A stretch of 43,614 nt of DNA from Actinokineospora pegani (GTDB lineage: Bacteria; Actinomycetota; Actinomycetes; Mycobacteriales; Pseudonocardiaceae): the NCBI RefSeq assembly GCF_009745975.1, contig NZ_WHOL01000128.1, forward strand, positions 1 through 43,614. The letters are read 5' to 3'. The position numbers were made by a program, and so were the translations under genes. Shown here in pieces: positions 1-8,954 of this stretch; within the stretch, counting starts at the first letter, position 1, and the number at the start of each line of letters is the position of its first letter. A model generated the notes under the pieces. It saw nothing but the letters and a program-made list of their open reading frames with translations. It was not told the DNA's origin and searched no databases.

Positions 1-1093
1 CGACATCGGCACCGACGTGGCGCTGATGCACCTCAACGGCATCGCGAACAAGGTCAAGTTCAAGGGCCTCAAGGAACGCGCCGAGGAGAAGATGCGGGCG
101 GTGGCCGAGCGGATCGGCCTCAGCAGCGAGCAGCTCGCCGACCGGCTGGTGCCCGACCTGGGCCTGGACACCGACGGGTCGATGGTCCTCGACTACGGGC
201 CGCGCAAGTTCACCGTCGGCTTCGACGAACAGCTCAAGCCCTTCGTCACCGACGAGAACGGGTCTCCCCGCAAGGTGCTGCCCAAGCCCGGCGCGAAGGA
301 CGACGAGGACCTGGCCCCGCAGGCGTACAAGCTGTTCGCGGGCTTGAAGAAAGACGTCAAGACCGTGGCCGCCGACCAGGTCCGCAGGCTGGAACGGGCC
401 ATGGTGTCGGGCAGGCGGTGGAGCGGGCGGGAGTTCACCGAGCTGTTCGCCGCCCACCCGCTGCTGTGGCACCTGGCCCGGCGACTGGTCTGGGGTGTCT
501 TCGGCGAGTCGGGCGAGCTGCTGGGCTCGTTCCGGCTGGCCGAGGACCGCACCCTCGCCGACGCCGAGGACAACGCCTTCACCCTGCCCGACGACGACAC
601 GACCACCGTCGGCGTGGCACACCCGCTCACCCTGGGCGAGTCGGTGGGGGCCTGGGGTGAGCTGTTCGCCGACTACGAGATCCTGCAACCGTTCCCGCAG
701 CTCGGCCGCCCCGTGCACCGGCTCACCGACGAGGACCGCACGTCGCGGCGCCTCACCCGGTTCGCGGGCGCCACCGTCCCGACCGGGCGCGTGCTGGGCC
801 TGGTCCACCGCGGCTGGGTCCGGGGCGAGCCGCAGGACGGCGGTGTGGAGCTCTGGATCACCAAGCCGGTGGACGCCGACCGGGTCCTGGTGCTCGACCT
901 CGCCGAGGGCATCGCGATCGGCTACGTCGACGCCTTCCCCGAACAGCGGATCGAGGGTGTCCGCCTGGCCGCGACGGCGCGCGACTACTGGACCCACAAG
1001 GACGACGGGGACATCTTCGACGACATCGACCCCGTCGTGGCCTCGGAGTTCCTGGGCGACCTGGCCATGCTGACCGGCAAGGCCACGCCATGA
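1..1093 (+). CDS. DUF4132 (MolR/YehI-like) protein, C-terminal part, copy 1
   Basis: This is the last 363 or so codons of a gene that begins before the window; the reading frame is open from base 2 and ends in a TGA that overlaps the next start codon (ATGA). The protein carries the conserved DUF4132 core: DYGPRKFTVGFDEQLKPFV at about residues 59-77 of the visible part, then a K-L-P-K-P-G segment and LKKDVK. DUF4132 is the domain of E. coli YehI/MolR; its biochemical role is unknown. The whole visible part is a close paralogue of the C-terminus of the next gene, with long stretches of near-identical DNA, so the two are a fairly recent tandem duplication or are kept similar by gene conversion. 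No signal peptide or membrane segment is visible. The family call is strong; no function is assigned. Confidence 0.85.
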   Translation, partial: DIGTDVALMHLNGIANKVKFKGLKERAEEKMRAVAERIGLSSEQLADRLVPDLGLDTDGSMVLDYGPRKFTVGFDEQLKPFVTDENGSPRKVLPKPGAKDDEDLAPQAYKLFAGLKKDVKTVAADQVRRLERAMVSGRRWSGREFTELFAAHPLLWHLARRLVWGVFGESGELLGSFRLAEDRTLADAEDNAFTLPDDDTTTVGVAHPLTLGESVGAWGELFADYEILQPFPQLGRPVHRLTDEDRTSRRLTRFAGATVPTGRVLGLVHRGWVRGEPQDGGVELWITKPVDADRVLVLDLAEGIAIGYVDAFPEQRIEGVRLAATARDYWTHKDDGDIFDDIDPVVASEFLGDLAMLTGKATP

Positions 1094-4000
1094 CCACGAC
1101 CGCCGTCGACTGGCCCGACGAGGACCGCTACGACCCGCCCGCCGAGCTGATGCGGTGGGCGCTGCCCCGCCGCGGCAGGCCGTGGCCGCGCCAGGAGATC
1201 ACACCGGACCTGCTGGCGCGAGCCGAAGCGCTGCTCGCGGAGGCCGAGCTCGGTGTCGTCGCCGGGCTGGCGAGCCCCCGGACCGATCCGGAGCTGCGCG
1301 ACGCCGGGACCGGTCAGCTCCGGGGGGCGCCGTCGCCGCTGGGCGCGGCGGTGGTCTACCACCTCGCCGTCCGCAGGCGGGGCCTGGGGTCGGAGGCGTC
1401 GTTGGCCGTCCTCGCCGACCAGTGGGTGGCGCGGTGGGGGCTCGCGTTCGCCGTCGAGGCGCTGATGGCGTTGACCGACCTCACCGCCCGCGGCAAGCAC
1501 CAGTCCGACAACCACGTCGAGTACTGGATCGAGCGCGGTGGGCGGCAAGATCTGCGGACCTGGTGCGGGGAGCCGGTGGCCGACCGGCTTCGGGACAGCA
1601 TGGCCAGTGCGGACGAGGAAGAGCACGCACGCGCCATCGAGGTGCTGGCCGGGCTGCGGGACACCCCGCGGCGGCAGGCCATCGCCGCCTACCTGGCGCC
1701 CGCGGAGCGGCACTGGGTGGCGCAGGCCCGGCTGGCCCCCCGCGGCGGGCCGGACACCCTCGAGATCCGCATGGTGCTGGGGACGGTGGAGACCCTGGCG
1801 GAGGCCGTGGCGATGGTGGGCAGGAACGCGCCGTGGGGTTACTCGCTGAGGCAGGTGAGCGTGTCGCCCGCCGCGCTGCCGACGCTGGTCGAGCAGGTCG
1901 GGCCGGAGATCGCACCGCTGCTGGAGTGGTGGCTGGGCGCCGACGGCGGGCCCATGGACGGGGTCCTCCTGGGTCACCTGGCCAGCTTCCCGACCGACGA
2001 GGCCGTGGCGGTCCTGGCGCGGCGGGCGGCGCAGCGCGGGGTGGTCCCGTTCCTGCGGGAGGCGCTGCGGCGATTCCCCCGGCGCGGGGCTCGGGTCCTC
2101 GCCGATGTCATCGCCGCGCGCACGGATGCCGCCATCGAGGAAACGCTCTTGGCGGCGCACCTGCTGGCCTGGCCCGGTGTGGCTGACGTGGCGGAGATGT
2201 CCGCGCGCGGCAGGGCGGTGGTCGACCGGCTGCTCGCCACGACCACGGCGCGGCTGCCGGTCGCCGACCTCGCCGACCTGCCGCCGGTGCTGGTCGACCC
2301 GCCGTGGACGCGCGAGCGGACCAAGGTCAAGTCCGTGGTCGTCGCGGGCTTGACACCGCTGGGCGCGGACGCGGTGGTGTGGGCCGAAGGCGAGCGGCAG
2401 CGGTGGGTCGACTCCGCCGCGAGGTCCGAGCGGCCGTACGAGGTGGTCGGCGACGTCGACTGGGGCGCTCTGTTCCGGCAGTACGGCGGGGCCACCGACA
2501 GCGACCACTGGTTGACCATGCCGATGATGGCCCTCGGCCCCGAGGAGGACGCTTGCGGCCTGCTGCGGCGCTGGCGCCCCGAGCACCTGACGTCGGTGGA
2601 CGGCTGGGGCCGCGCGATCGTGGGCCGGTTCGGGCTCGACGCGCTCGACGCCTTCCTGCACGTCGCGGGCACACAGCCCGCGCTGGCCGCCCCCTGCCTG
2701 CTGCCGTTCACCGGCCCCCGGGTCGCGCGGGTCATGGCCGACTGGGCGGCTCGGCGCAAAGCGGTGCGCGGCAAGGCTTTGGCCTGGTTCGCCCGACACG
2801 GCGCGGACGGCATCCGGCCGCTGGTGCCCGGCGCGCTGGCCAAGGCGGGCAAGGCGCGCACCGCCGCCGAGGGCGCGCTGCGCCTGGTCGCCCAGCGCGC
2901 GGGTGACGACGCCGTGCTGGCGGTCGCCCGCGAGTACGGGCCCGACGCCGAGGCGGGGGTGCGCGCGCTGCTCGCGGCCGATTCGTTGAATGTGCTGCCC
3001 GCCAAGCTGCCCGCCATCGGCGACTGGGCCAACCCCGCCTTGCTGCCGCGGCTCGCGCTGGCCGATGGCCGGTCGGCGGTGCCCGCCGAGCAGGTCGGGC
3101 ACCTGCTCACCATCCTGGCGCTGGGCAAGCCCGGCGAGCCCTACGCCGGTCTGGCCCAGGTCAAGGCGGCCACCGACCCGGCGTCGCTGGCCCGGTTCGG
3201 CTGGCGGCTGTTCTGCCTGTGGATGATCGACGGGTACGCCGCCGAGGACGGCTGGGTGCTCACCGCGCTCGGTGCGGTCGGCGACGACGAGGTGGTGCGC
3301 GGGCTGTCGCCGTTGATCCGCGCCTGGCCGGGGGACGGCGGGCACCAGCGCGCCGTCGCCGGGCTGGACGTGCTCGCCGAGATCGGCACCGACGTCGCGC
3401 TCATGCACCTCAACGGCATCGCGAACAAGGTCAAGTTCAAGGGGCTCAAGACCAAGGCCGTCGAGAAGGTGGCGGCCGTGGCCGACGGCCTGGGCCGCAC
3501 CGGCGAGCAGCTAGCCGACCGGCTGGTCCCCGACCTGGGCCTGGACGCCAACGGGGCGATGGTCCTCGACTACGGGCCGCGCAAGTTCACCGTCGGCTTC
3601 GACGAGCAGCTCAAACCGTTCGTCACCGATGAGGACGGAGTGCCCCGCAAGGTCCTGCCCAAGCCCGGGGCGAACGACGACCAGGACCTGGCCCCGCAGG
3701 CGTACAAGCTCTTCGCCGGGTTGAAGAAGGACGTCAAGACCGTCGCCACCGACCAGGTCCGCAGGCTGCAACGGGCCATGGTCACCGGCAGGCGGTGGAG
3801 CGCCCACGAGTTCACCGAGCTGTTCGCCACCCACCCCCTGCTGTGGCACTTGGTTCGGCGACTGGTCTGGGGCGTCTACACCGGATCGGGCGCGCTCACC
3901 GCCTCGTTCCGGCTGGCCGAGGACCGCACCCTCGCCGACGCCGACGACACCGCGTTCACCCTCCCCGACGACTCCTCGGTCGGCGTGGCGCACCCGCTGC

Positions 4001-4473
4001 ACCTGGGCGAGTCGGTCGACCGGTGGGGCGAGCTGTTCGCCGACTACGAGATCCTGCAACCGTTCCCCCAGCTCGGCCGCGAGGTGCACGCGCTGACCGA
4101 GGACGACCGGCACTCGCGGCGGCTCACCCGGTTCGAGGGCGTCACCGTCCCCACCGGACGCGTGCTGGGCCTGGTCCACCGCGGCTGGGAGCGGAACTCG
4201 GGCATGGCGCGCCGGGTCACCAAGCACGTCGGGCCCGACCGGGTCCTGGTCGTGGCCCTGGACCCGGGGATCTCCGCGGGCTACATGGACAATGACCCCG
4301 AGATGACGATCGAGCGCGTGTGGCTGGCAGGCGACACCGGCGGCCGGTACCGGGCGGGCGAGGACGACGGGCACACCTTCGACGGCCTCGACCCGGTCGC
4401 GGCCTCGGAGTTCCTGGCCGACCTGACCGCGCTGACAGGCGAACGGGCCTTGAGGGGAAACGGGAGAGCATGA
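1090..4473 (+). CDS. DUF4132 (MolR/YehI-like) protein, full-length copy 2
   Basis: A large soluble protein of 1127 residues. The ATG overlaps the stop of copy 1 by 4 bases and its own stop overlaps the next ATG in the same way, which indicates translational coupling. The N-terminal two thirds are rich in Leu/Ala helical stretches with repeated short helix pairs, suggesting an alpha-solenoid scaffold (inference). The C-terminal third, from about residue 770, is the DUF4132 core with DYGPRKFTVGFDEQ and LPKPG motifs. E. coli YehI, at the head of the yeh cluster that also encodes a MoxR ATPase, a DUF5682 protein, a vWA protein and a SWIM protein, is the nearest named relative I know. The old name MolR (molybdate regulator) is not supported by anything here. 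It probably works with the four genes downstream; mechanism unknown. Confidence 0.88.
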   Translation: MTTTAVDWPDEDRYDPPAELMRWALPRRGRPWPRQEITPDLLARAEALLAEAELGVVAGLASPRTDPELRDAGTGQLRGAPSPLGAAVVYHLAVRRRGLGSEASLAVLADQWVARWGLAFAVEALMALTDLTARGKHQSDNHVEYWIERGGRQDLRTWCGEPVADRLRDSMASADEEEHARAIEVLAGLRDTPRRQAIAAYLAPAERHWVAQARLAPRGGPDTLEIRMVLGTVETLAEAVAMVGRNAPWGYSLRQVSVSPAALPTLVEQVGPEIAPLLEWWLGADGGPMDGVLLGHLASFPTDEAVAVLARRAAQRGVVPFLREALRRFPRRGARVLADVIAARTDAAIEETLLAAHLLAWPGVADVAEMSARGRAVVDRLLATTTARLPVADLADLPPVLVDPPWTRERTKVKSVVVAGLTPLGADAVVWAEGERQRWVDSAARSERPYEVVGDVDWGALFRQYGGATDSDHWLTMPMMALGPEEDACGLLRRWRPEHLTSVDGWGRAIVGRFGLDALDAFLHVAGTQPALAAPCLLPFTGPRVARVMADWAARRKAVRGKALAWFARHGADGIRPLVPGALAKAGKARTAAEGALRLVAQRAGDDAVLAVAREYGPDAEAGVRALLAADSLNVLPAKLPAIGDWANPALLPRLALADGRSAVPAEQVGHLLTILALGKPGEPYAGLAQVKAATDPASLARFGWRLFCLWMIDGYAAEDGWVLTALGAVGDDEVVRGLSPLIRAWPGDGGHQRAVAGLDVLAEIGTDVALMHLNGIANKVKFKGLKTKAVEKVAAVADGLGRTGEQLADRLVPDLGLDANGAMVLDYGPRKFTVGFDEQLKPFVTDEDGVPRKVLPKPGANDDQDLAPQAYKLFAGLKKDVKTVATDQVRRLQRAMVTGRRWSAHEFTELFATHPLLWHLVRRLVWGVYTGSGALTASFRLAEDRTLADADDTAFTLPDDSSVGVAHPLHLGESVDRWGELFADYEILQPFPQLGREVHALTEDDRHSRRLTRFEGVTVPTGRVLGLVHRGWERNSGMARRVTKHVGPDRVLVVALDPGISAGYMDNDPEMTIERVWLAGDTGGRYRAGEDDGHTFDGLDPVAASEFLADLTALTGERALRGNGRA

Positions 4474-5558
4474 GCAAGCAGGACGAGACCCTTCAGCGGC
4501 CGCCCGCGGAGGTCCGCTACGCCGACGAGCTGGCGCGGCTGCGCGTGGGCGACACCTCGCCCAGGCCGCCGGGCTGGTGGCTGAGCATGGACGCCGCGCG
4601 CCGGTTCATCGTCGGCGACGAGCGAAACGGCATCAGCCGCAAGTTCGTCGGCGACCCGTCGCTGATCGACCGGTCGCTGGTGACCCTGGCGACCAGCCGG
4701 GGGCTGATGCTGGTCGGCGAGCCGGGCACGGCCAAGTCGCTGCTGTCGGAGCTGATCGCCGCGGCGGTCAGCGGGGTGTCGACGCTGACCGTGCAGGGCG
4801 GCGCGGCCACGACCGAGGACCAGATCAAGTACTCCTGGAACTACGCGCTGCTGGTGTCCGAGGGCCCGTCGGCCCGGTCGCTGGTGCCCGCGCCGATGCT
4901 GCGCGGCATGGCCGAGGGCAAGGTGGTCCGGTTCGAGGAGATCACCCGCTGCCCGCTGGAGGTGCAGGACTCGATGCTGTCGCTGCTGTCCGAGCGGGTC
5001 ATCGCGGTGCCGGAGCTGACCGGGCCCGACGGCATGGTGTTCGCCCGCGAGGGGTTCAACGTCATCGCCACCGCCAACACCCGCGACCGGGGCGTCAACG
5101 AGATGAGCGCGGCGCTCAAGCGGCGGTTCAACTTCGAGACGGTGTTCCCGATCTCCGACTTCGCCACCGAGCTGGCGCTGGTGGAGCAGGAGGCGGAGCG
5201 GCTGCTCGCGCAGTCCGGTGTGCAGGCCCCGCAGCGCAAGGACGTGCTGGAGGTGCTCGTGCGGGCCTTCCGCGACCTGCGCTCCGGGACCGGCGGCCGC
5301 GACGGCGAGAAGCTCTCGACGGTGATGTCCACGGCGGAGGCGGTGTCGGTCGCGCACGCGGTGGGCCTGCGCGGGTGGTTCCTGCGCGGCGAGTCCGGGT
5401 CGGCCGAGGACATCGTGGCCTGCCTGGCGGGCACCGCGGCCAAGGACGACGCCGAGGACCTGGCCCGGCTGCGCCGCTACCTGGAGCAGCAGGCGCCGCG
5501 GCGCAAGGGCGCGGCCTGGTCGGAGCTGCACGGCGCCCGCTACCTGCTGCCCGGCTGA
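4470..5558 (+). CDS. MoxR-family AAA+ ATPase (YehL-like)
   Basis: 362 residues from the ATG at 4470, which overlaps the upstream stop; a longer in-frame extension to 4320 would lie inside DUF4132 and is rejected. Motifs: Walker A GEPGTAKS (residues 83-90), Walker B VVRFEEI (152-158), sensor 1 IATANTRD (199-206) and an arginine-finger segment LKRRF (216-220). The order and spacing are those of MoxR AAA+ proteins, which form hexameric rings and act as chaperone-like remodellers, usually with a vWA-domain partner. Here the vWA partner is two genes downstream. All catalytic residues look intact, so it should hydrolyse ATP. It corresponds to YehL of the E. coli yeh cluster. The stop overlaps the next start by one base (TGATG). 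Confidence 0.93.
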   Translation: MSKQDETLQRPPAEVRYADELARLRVGDTSPRPPGWWLSMDAARRFIVGDERNGISRKFVGDPSLIDRSLVTLATSRGLMLVGEPGTAKSLLSELIAAAVSGVSTLTVQGGAATTEDQIKYSWNYALLVSEGPSARSLVPAPMLRGMAEGKVVRFEEITRCPLEVQDSMLSLLSERVIAVPELTGPDGMVFAREGFNVIATANTRDRGVNEMSAALKRRFNFETVFPISDFATELALVEQEAERLLAQSGVQAPQRKDVLEVLVRAFRDLRSGTGGRDGEKLSTVMSTAEAVSVAHAVGLRGWFLRGESGSAEDIVACLAGTAAKDDAEDLARLRRYLEQQAPRRKGAAWSELHGARYLLPG

Positions 5559-7843
5559 TGCCCGCGGTCTTCATTGGCGTGCGCCACCACAGCCCGGCGT
5601 GCGCGCGGCTGGTCCGGGAGCGCGTCCGCGAGCTGGCGCCCGCGCACGTGCTCATCGAGGGCCCGGTCGACATGAACGACCGGCTCGACGAGCTGCTGCT
5701 GGACCACGAGCTGCCGGTGGCGGTGTTCAGCTACCTGCGCACCGATGAGGGCACCCGGCTGTCGTGGTCGCCGTTCTGCGAGTACTCCCCGGAGTGGGTG
5801 GCGCTCACCGAGGGCACGGCGGCGGGCGCCCGGGTCCGGTTCATCGACCTGCCCGCGTGGCACCGCGCGTTCGCCGACCGCGACAACCGGTACTCCGACG
5901 GGGAGATGCGCTACAGCGAGGTCACCGCGCGGCTGTGCCGGGAGTTCGCCGTCGACAACAACGACACGCTCTGGGACCACATGGTCGAGATCCGCGCGGG
6001 CTACGGCCCGGGCTGGGCCGATGAGCTGTCCGAGCGCCTGGAGACCTACTTCGACCTGCTGCGCGGCGAGACCGACAGCTCCGCGGCCGACACCGAGCGC
6101 GAGGCGTACATGGCCGCGTGGGTGCGCGCGGCGGTGGCCGACGCGGGCGACCGGCCGGTGCTGGTGGTGACCGGCGGGCTGCACCGGCCCGCGCTGATCC
6201 CGTTGGCGGCCACCGGCGGCACGGCCTGGCCGGAGGTCCCGGAGCCGCAGGCGGGCGCGGTGGGCGGCAGCTACCTGGTGCCGTACTCGAACCAGCGGCT
6301 GGACGCCTTCCGCGGCTACCAGTCCGGGATGCCCTCCCCCGGCTACTACGAGCGCCTGTGGGCCGACGGCCCGGAGCGGGCGGCGCAGGGGTTGCTGGAG
6401 TCGGTGGCGCTGCGGCTGCGCAAGCGCAGGCAGCGGGTGTCCACAGCGGACCTGATCGCCGCGCGCACCCAGGCGGGCGGGTTGGCCGCGCTGCGCGGGC
6501 ACGCGGTCCCGGCGCGCACCGACGTGCTCGACGCGCTGGTGTCCGCGCTCGTGTCCGACGCGCTCGAGCAGCGGCTGCCGTGGACCTCCGACGGTGTGAT
6601 GGCCCCGGGCGCGCACCCGGCCGTCGTCGAGATGGTCAACGCGCTGACCGGCGAGACCAAGGGCAGGCTGCACGCCGACACACCGCTGCCGCCGCTGCTG
6701 TCCGCCGTGGACACCGAGCTGGCCGAACTGGGCCTCGACGGCGACGGCCGGGTGCGGCTGGACCTGACCGGTGAGCAGGACCTGCGCCGCAGCCGGGTGC
6801 TGCACCGGCTGCGGGTGCTGGGCATCCCCGGCGTCGACCGGCACAGCGGCCCGAGCGGCGGCGCCGACCCGACCGCGGTCGAGGAGTGGTCGCTGCGCCG
6901 GTCGGACCTGTGGCTGGCCGCGCTGATCGAGGCCGCCGCGCACGGGGCGACCCTGCCCGGGGCGGCGACGGTGGCGCTGCGGCGCCGGGCCGGGCCGGGC
7001 GCGGGTGTCGGCGCGCTGGCCGGGGTGCTGTTCGACGCCGCGCTGTGCGGGGTCGACGTGCTCACCTCCGGCCTCGGCGACCGCGTCGCCGAGGGGGTGG
7101 CCACCGCCAGCGACCTGGGCGCGGTGGGCGAGGTGCTGGGGACCGTGCTGGGCCTGTGGCGCCACGACCGGCTGCTGGGCAGCGCGGGCAGCCCGCTGCT
7201 GGCCGAGGTGCTCGACGCGGCGGCGGTGCGGGTCATGTGGCTGGCGGAGGGCACGCTCGGGTCCGGCCCCGCCGACCTGGCCCGGCTGGCGGCCATCGCC
7301 GCGCTGCGCGACGCGCTGCGCCACGCCGGGGACGTGCTGTCGGTGCACGCGGGCGACGCGCTGGGACTGGCGCGGCGGATCGCGACCCACCCCGGGGTCC
7401 CGGTCGACCTGGCGGGCGCCGGGATGGGGCTGAGCTGGGCGCTGGGCGCCCCCGGTGAGCTGCGGCTGCCGACGGACCCCAAGCGCGCCGGCGACTACCT
7501 GGCCGGGCTGTTCGCGCTGGCCCGCGAGGAGGTCATCGCCGACGACGAGGTGCTCAGCGCGCTCGACGCCCACGTCGACGGCCTGACCGAGCACGAGTTC
7601 CTGGTGGCGCTGCCCGCACTGCGGCTGGCGTTCGAGTTCTTCCCGCCGCTGGAACGGGAGGCCATCGCGCGCGGCCTGCTGGCCCGACGCGGTCTGCGCG
7701 GCCCGGCCACGGCGCTGCTGCGCGGCCCGGCCGACCCGCTGCTGGCCGCCGAGGCCGCCGAGCTGGAGGCCAGGGTGGCGGGCCTGCTCGCCCGCGAGGG
7801 CCTGCTGGGCGCGCCGACCACTGTGGAGGTCCAAGATGACTGA
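5558..7843 (+). CDS. DUF5682 family protein (YehM-like), putative TIKI/TraB-like hydrolase
   Basis: 761 residues; the ATG shares its A with the upstream TGA. The N-terminus begins with a strand and GVRHHSP (residues 7-13), then IEGP with Glu34, and a later TGGLHRP with a second GxxH (residues 206-209). Two GxxH motifs and an acidic residue soon after the first are the signature of the TIKI/TraB/EreA/ChaN fold, a metal-dependent hydrolase fold; assigning DUF5682 to it is my inference. Residues 220-440 contain helical segments, and the C-terminal half is Leu/Ala/Gly-rich and probably helical. No signal peptide, so cytoplasmic. The protein corresponds to YehM in the E. coli yeh cluster and here sits between the MoxR ATPase and the vWA gene, suggesting it is a working part of that complex. 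Family call firm, activity hypothetical. Confidence 0.85.
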   Translation: MPAVFIGVRHHSPACARLVRERVRELAPAHVLIEGPVDMNDRLDELLLDHELPVAVFSYLRTDEGTRLSWSPFCEYSPEWVALTEGTAAGARVRFIDLPAWHRAFADRDNRYSDGEMRYSEVTARLCREFAVDNNDTLWDHMVEIRAGYGPGWADELSERLETYFDLLRGETDSSAADTEREAYMAAWVRAAVADAGDRPVLVVTGGLHRPALIPLAATGGTAWPEVPEPQAGAVGGSYLVPYSNQRLDAFRGYQSGMPSPGYYERLWADGPERAAQGLLESVALRLRKRRQRVSTADLIAARTQAGGLAALRGHAVPARTDVLDALVSALVSDALEQRLPWTSDGVMAPGAHPAVVEMVNALTGETKGRLHADTPLPPLLSAVDTELAELGLDGDGRVRLDLTGEQDLRRSRVLHRLRVLGIPGVDRHSGPSGGADPTAVEEWSLRRSDLWLAALIEAAAHGATLPGAATVALRRRAGPGAGVGALAGVLFDAALCGVDVLTSGLGDRVAEGVATASDLGAVGEVLGTVLGLWRHDRLLGSAGSPLLAEVLDAAAVRVMWLAEGTLGSGPADLARLAAIAALRDALRHAGDVLSVHAGDALGLARRIATHPGVPVDLAGAGMGLSWALGAPGELRLPTDPKRAGDYLAGLFALAREEVIADDEVLSALDAHVDGLTEHEFLVALPALRLAFEFFPPLEREAIARGLLARRGLRGPATALLRGPADPLLAAEAAELEARVAGLLAREGLLGAPTTVEVQDD

Positions 7844-8954
7844 GCCCGATCCCGCGCTGCAGCGTTGGCGACTCGTCCTGGGCGAACCCGCCAGCACTCT
7901 GTGCCCCGAGGGCTTGAGCCAGGGCGCCACCGAGCAGGACAACACGCTGAACTGGCTCTACGGCCGCGACCCGGACAACACCAAGCGCGACCTGCGCGGC
8001 GGCACGGGCGACTCCGACCTGACCACCGTCGACTGGCTCGACAACGTGCACCGGCTGTTCCCCAAGGAGACCATCGAACGGCTCGAGCGCGACGCCGTCG
8101 AGCGCTACCAGATCGACGACGTGGTCACCAACCCCGAGGTGCTGGCCAGGGTCGAGCCCAACCAGGCGCTGCTAGGCGCGGTGCTGCGCACCAAGCACCT
8201 GATGAACCCCGAGGTGCTGGCCCTGGCCAGGCGCATCGTCGAGCACGTCGTGCGCGAGCTGTTGGAGAAGCTGCGCACCGAGGTGCGGGTCAGCTTCCAC
8301 GGCACCCGGGTGCGCAGGCCGTCGAACATCCCGCTGGCCCGCAACTTCGACTTCCGCGGCACCATCAAGGCCAACCTGGGCCACTACCGCCCCGAGGACA
8401 AGCGGCTGGTGATCGAGCGCCCCCGGTTCCACTCGCGGGCGCGCAAGCACGTCGAGCAGTGGCAACTCGTGCTGCTGGTCGACCAGTCCGGTTCGATGGT
8501 CGACTCGGTGATCCACTCCGCGGTCACCGCGGCCTGCCTGTGGGGCCTGCCGGGCCTGCGCACCCACCTGATCGCCTTCGACACCAACGTCGTCGACCTG
8601 ACCGCCGACGTGACCGACCCGGTGGAGCTGCTGATGAAGGTGCAGCTCGGCGGCGGCACCAACATCGCCAAGGCGGTGCAGTACGGGGCAGGCCTCATCA
8701 CCACCCCCCGCCGCTCCATCGTCGCCCTCATCAGCGACTTCTACGAGGGCGGCGACTCCGAGCGGCTGGTCGGCCTGGTGCGGGCGCTGTGCCAGCAGGG
8801 CACCGAGTTCCTCGGCCTGGCAGCGCTGGACAGCGAGGCGACCCCCAACTACGACCGGGAGATGGGCAAGCGGCTGGTGGGCGTCGGGGCGCACGTGGGC
8901 GCGATGACACCGGGCCAACTCGCCGACTTCGTCGCGGAGAGGATCGGGCGATGA
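7836..8954 (+). CDS. von Willebrand factor A domain protein (YehP-like)
   Basis: 372 residues. The ATG lies 8 bases inside the upstream gene. The N-terminal 200 residues are helical and of unknown fold. The vWA domain occupies about residues 207-372: the MIDAS motif is DQSGS (Asp216, Ser218, Ser220), followed by GGGTNI with Thr275 and ISD with Asp301, so all metal-coordinating positions are kept and Mg2+-dependent partner binding is expected. MoxR ATPases are usually encoded with such vWA proteins, which act as substrate adaptors or are themselves remodelled. The protein matches YehP in size and architecture. No transmembrane segment is visible, unlike the BatA/BatB group, so the complex is probably cytosolic. 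Confidence 0.92.
   Translation: MTEPDPALQRWRLVLGEPASTLCPEGLSQGATEQDNTLNWLYGRDPDNTKRDLRGGTGDSDLTTVDWLDNVHRLFPKETIERLERDAVERYQIDDVVTNPEVLARVEPNQALLGAVLRTKHLMNPEVLALARRIVEHVVRELLEKLRTEVRVSFHGTRVRRPSNIPLARNFDFRGTIKANLGHYRPEDKRLVIERPRFHSRARKHVEQWQLVLLVDQSGSMVDSVIHSAVTAACLWGLPGLRTHLIAFDTNVVDLTADVTDPVELLMKVQLGGGTNIAKAVQYGAGLITTPRRSIVALISDFYEGGDSERLVGLVRALCQQGTEFLGLAALDSEATPNYDREMGKRLVGVGAHVGAMTPGQLADFVAERIGR

Noticed and set aside
985-3408. 807-codon open frame antisense to the DUF4132 gene
   Set aside because: Gly/Gln/Arg/His-rich artificial composition typical of the opposite strand of high-GC genes; no domain; the + gene has strong motifs.
4320-4469. Longer N-terminus for the MoxR ATPase
   Set aside because: Would lie wholly inside the DUF4132 C-terminus; the ATG at 4470 gives the normal family length and overlap.
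5540-7945. 801-codon antisense frame over DUF5682
   Set aside because: Same GC-driven artefact; no start context or recognisable domain.
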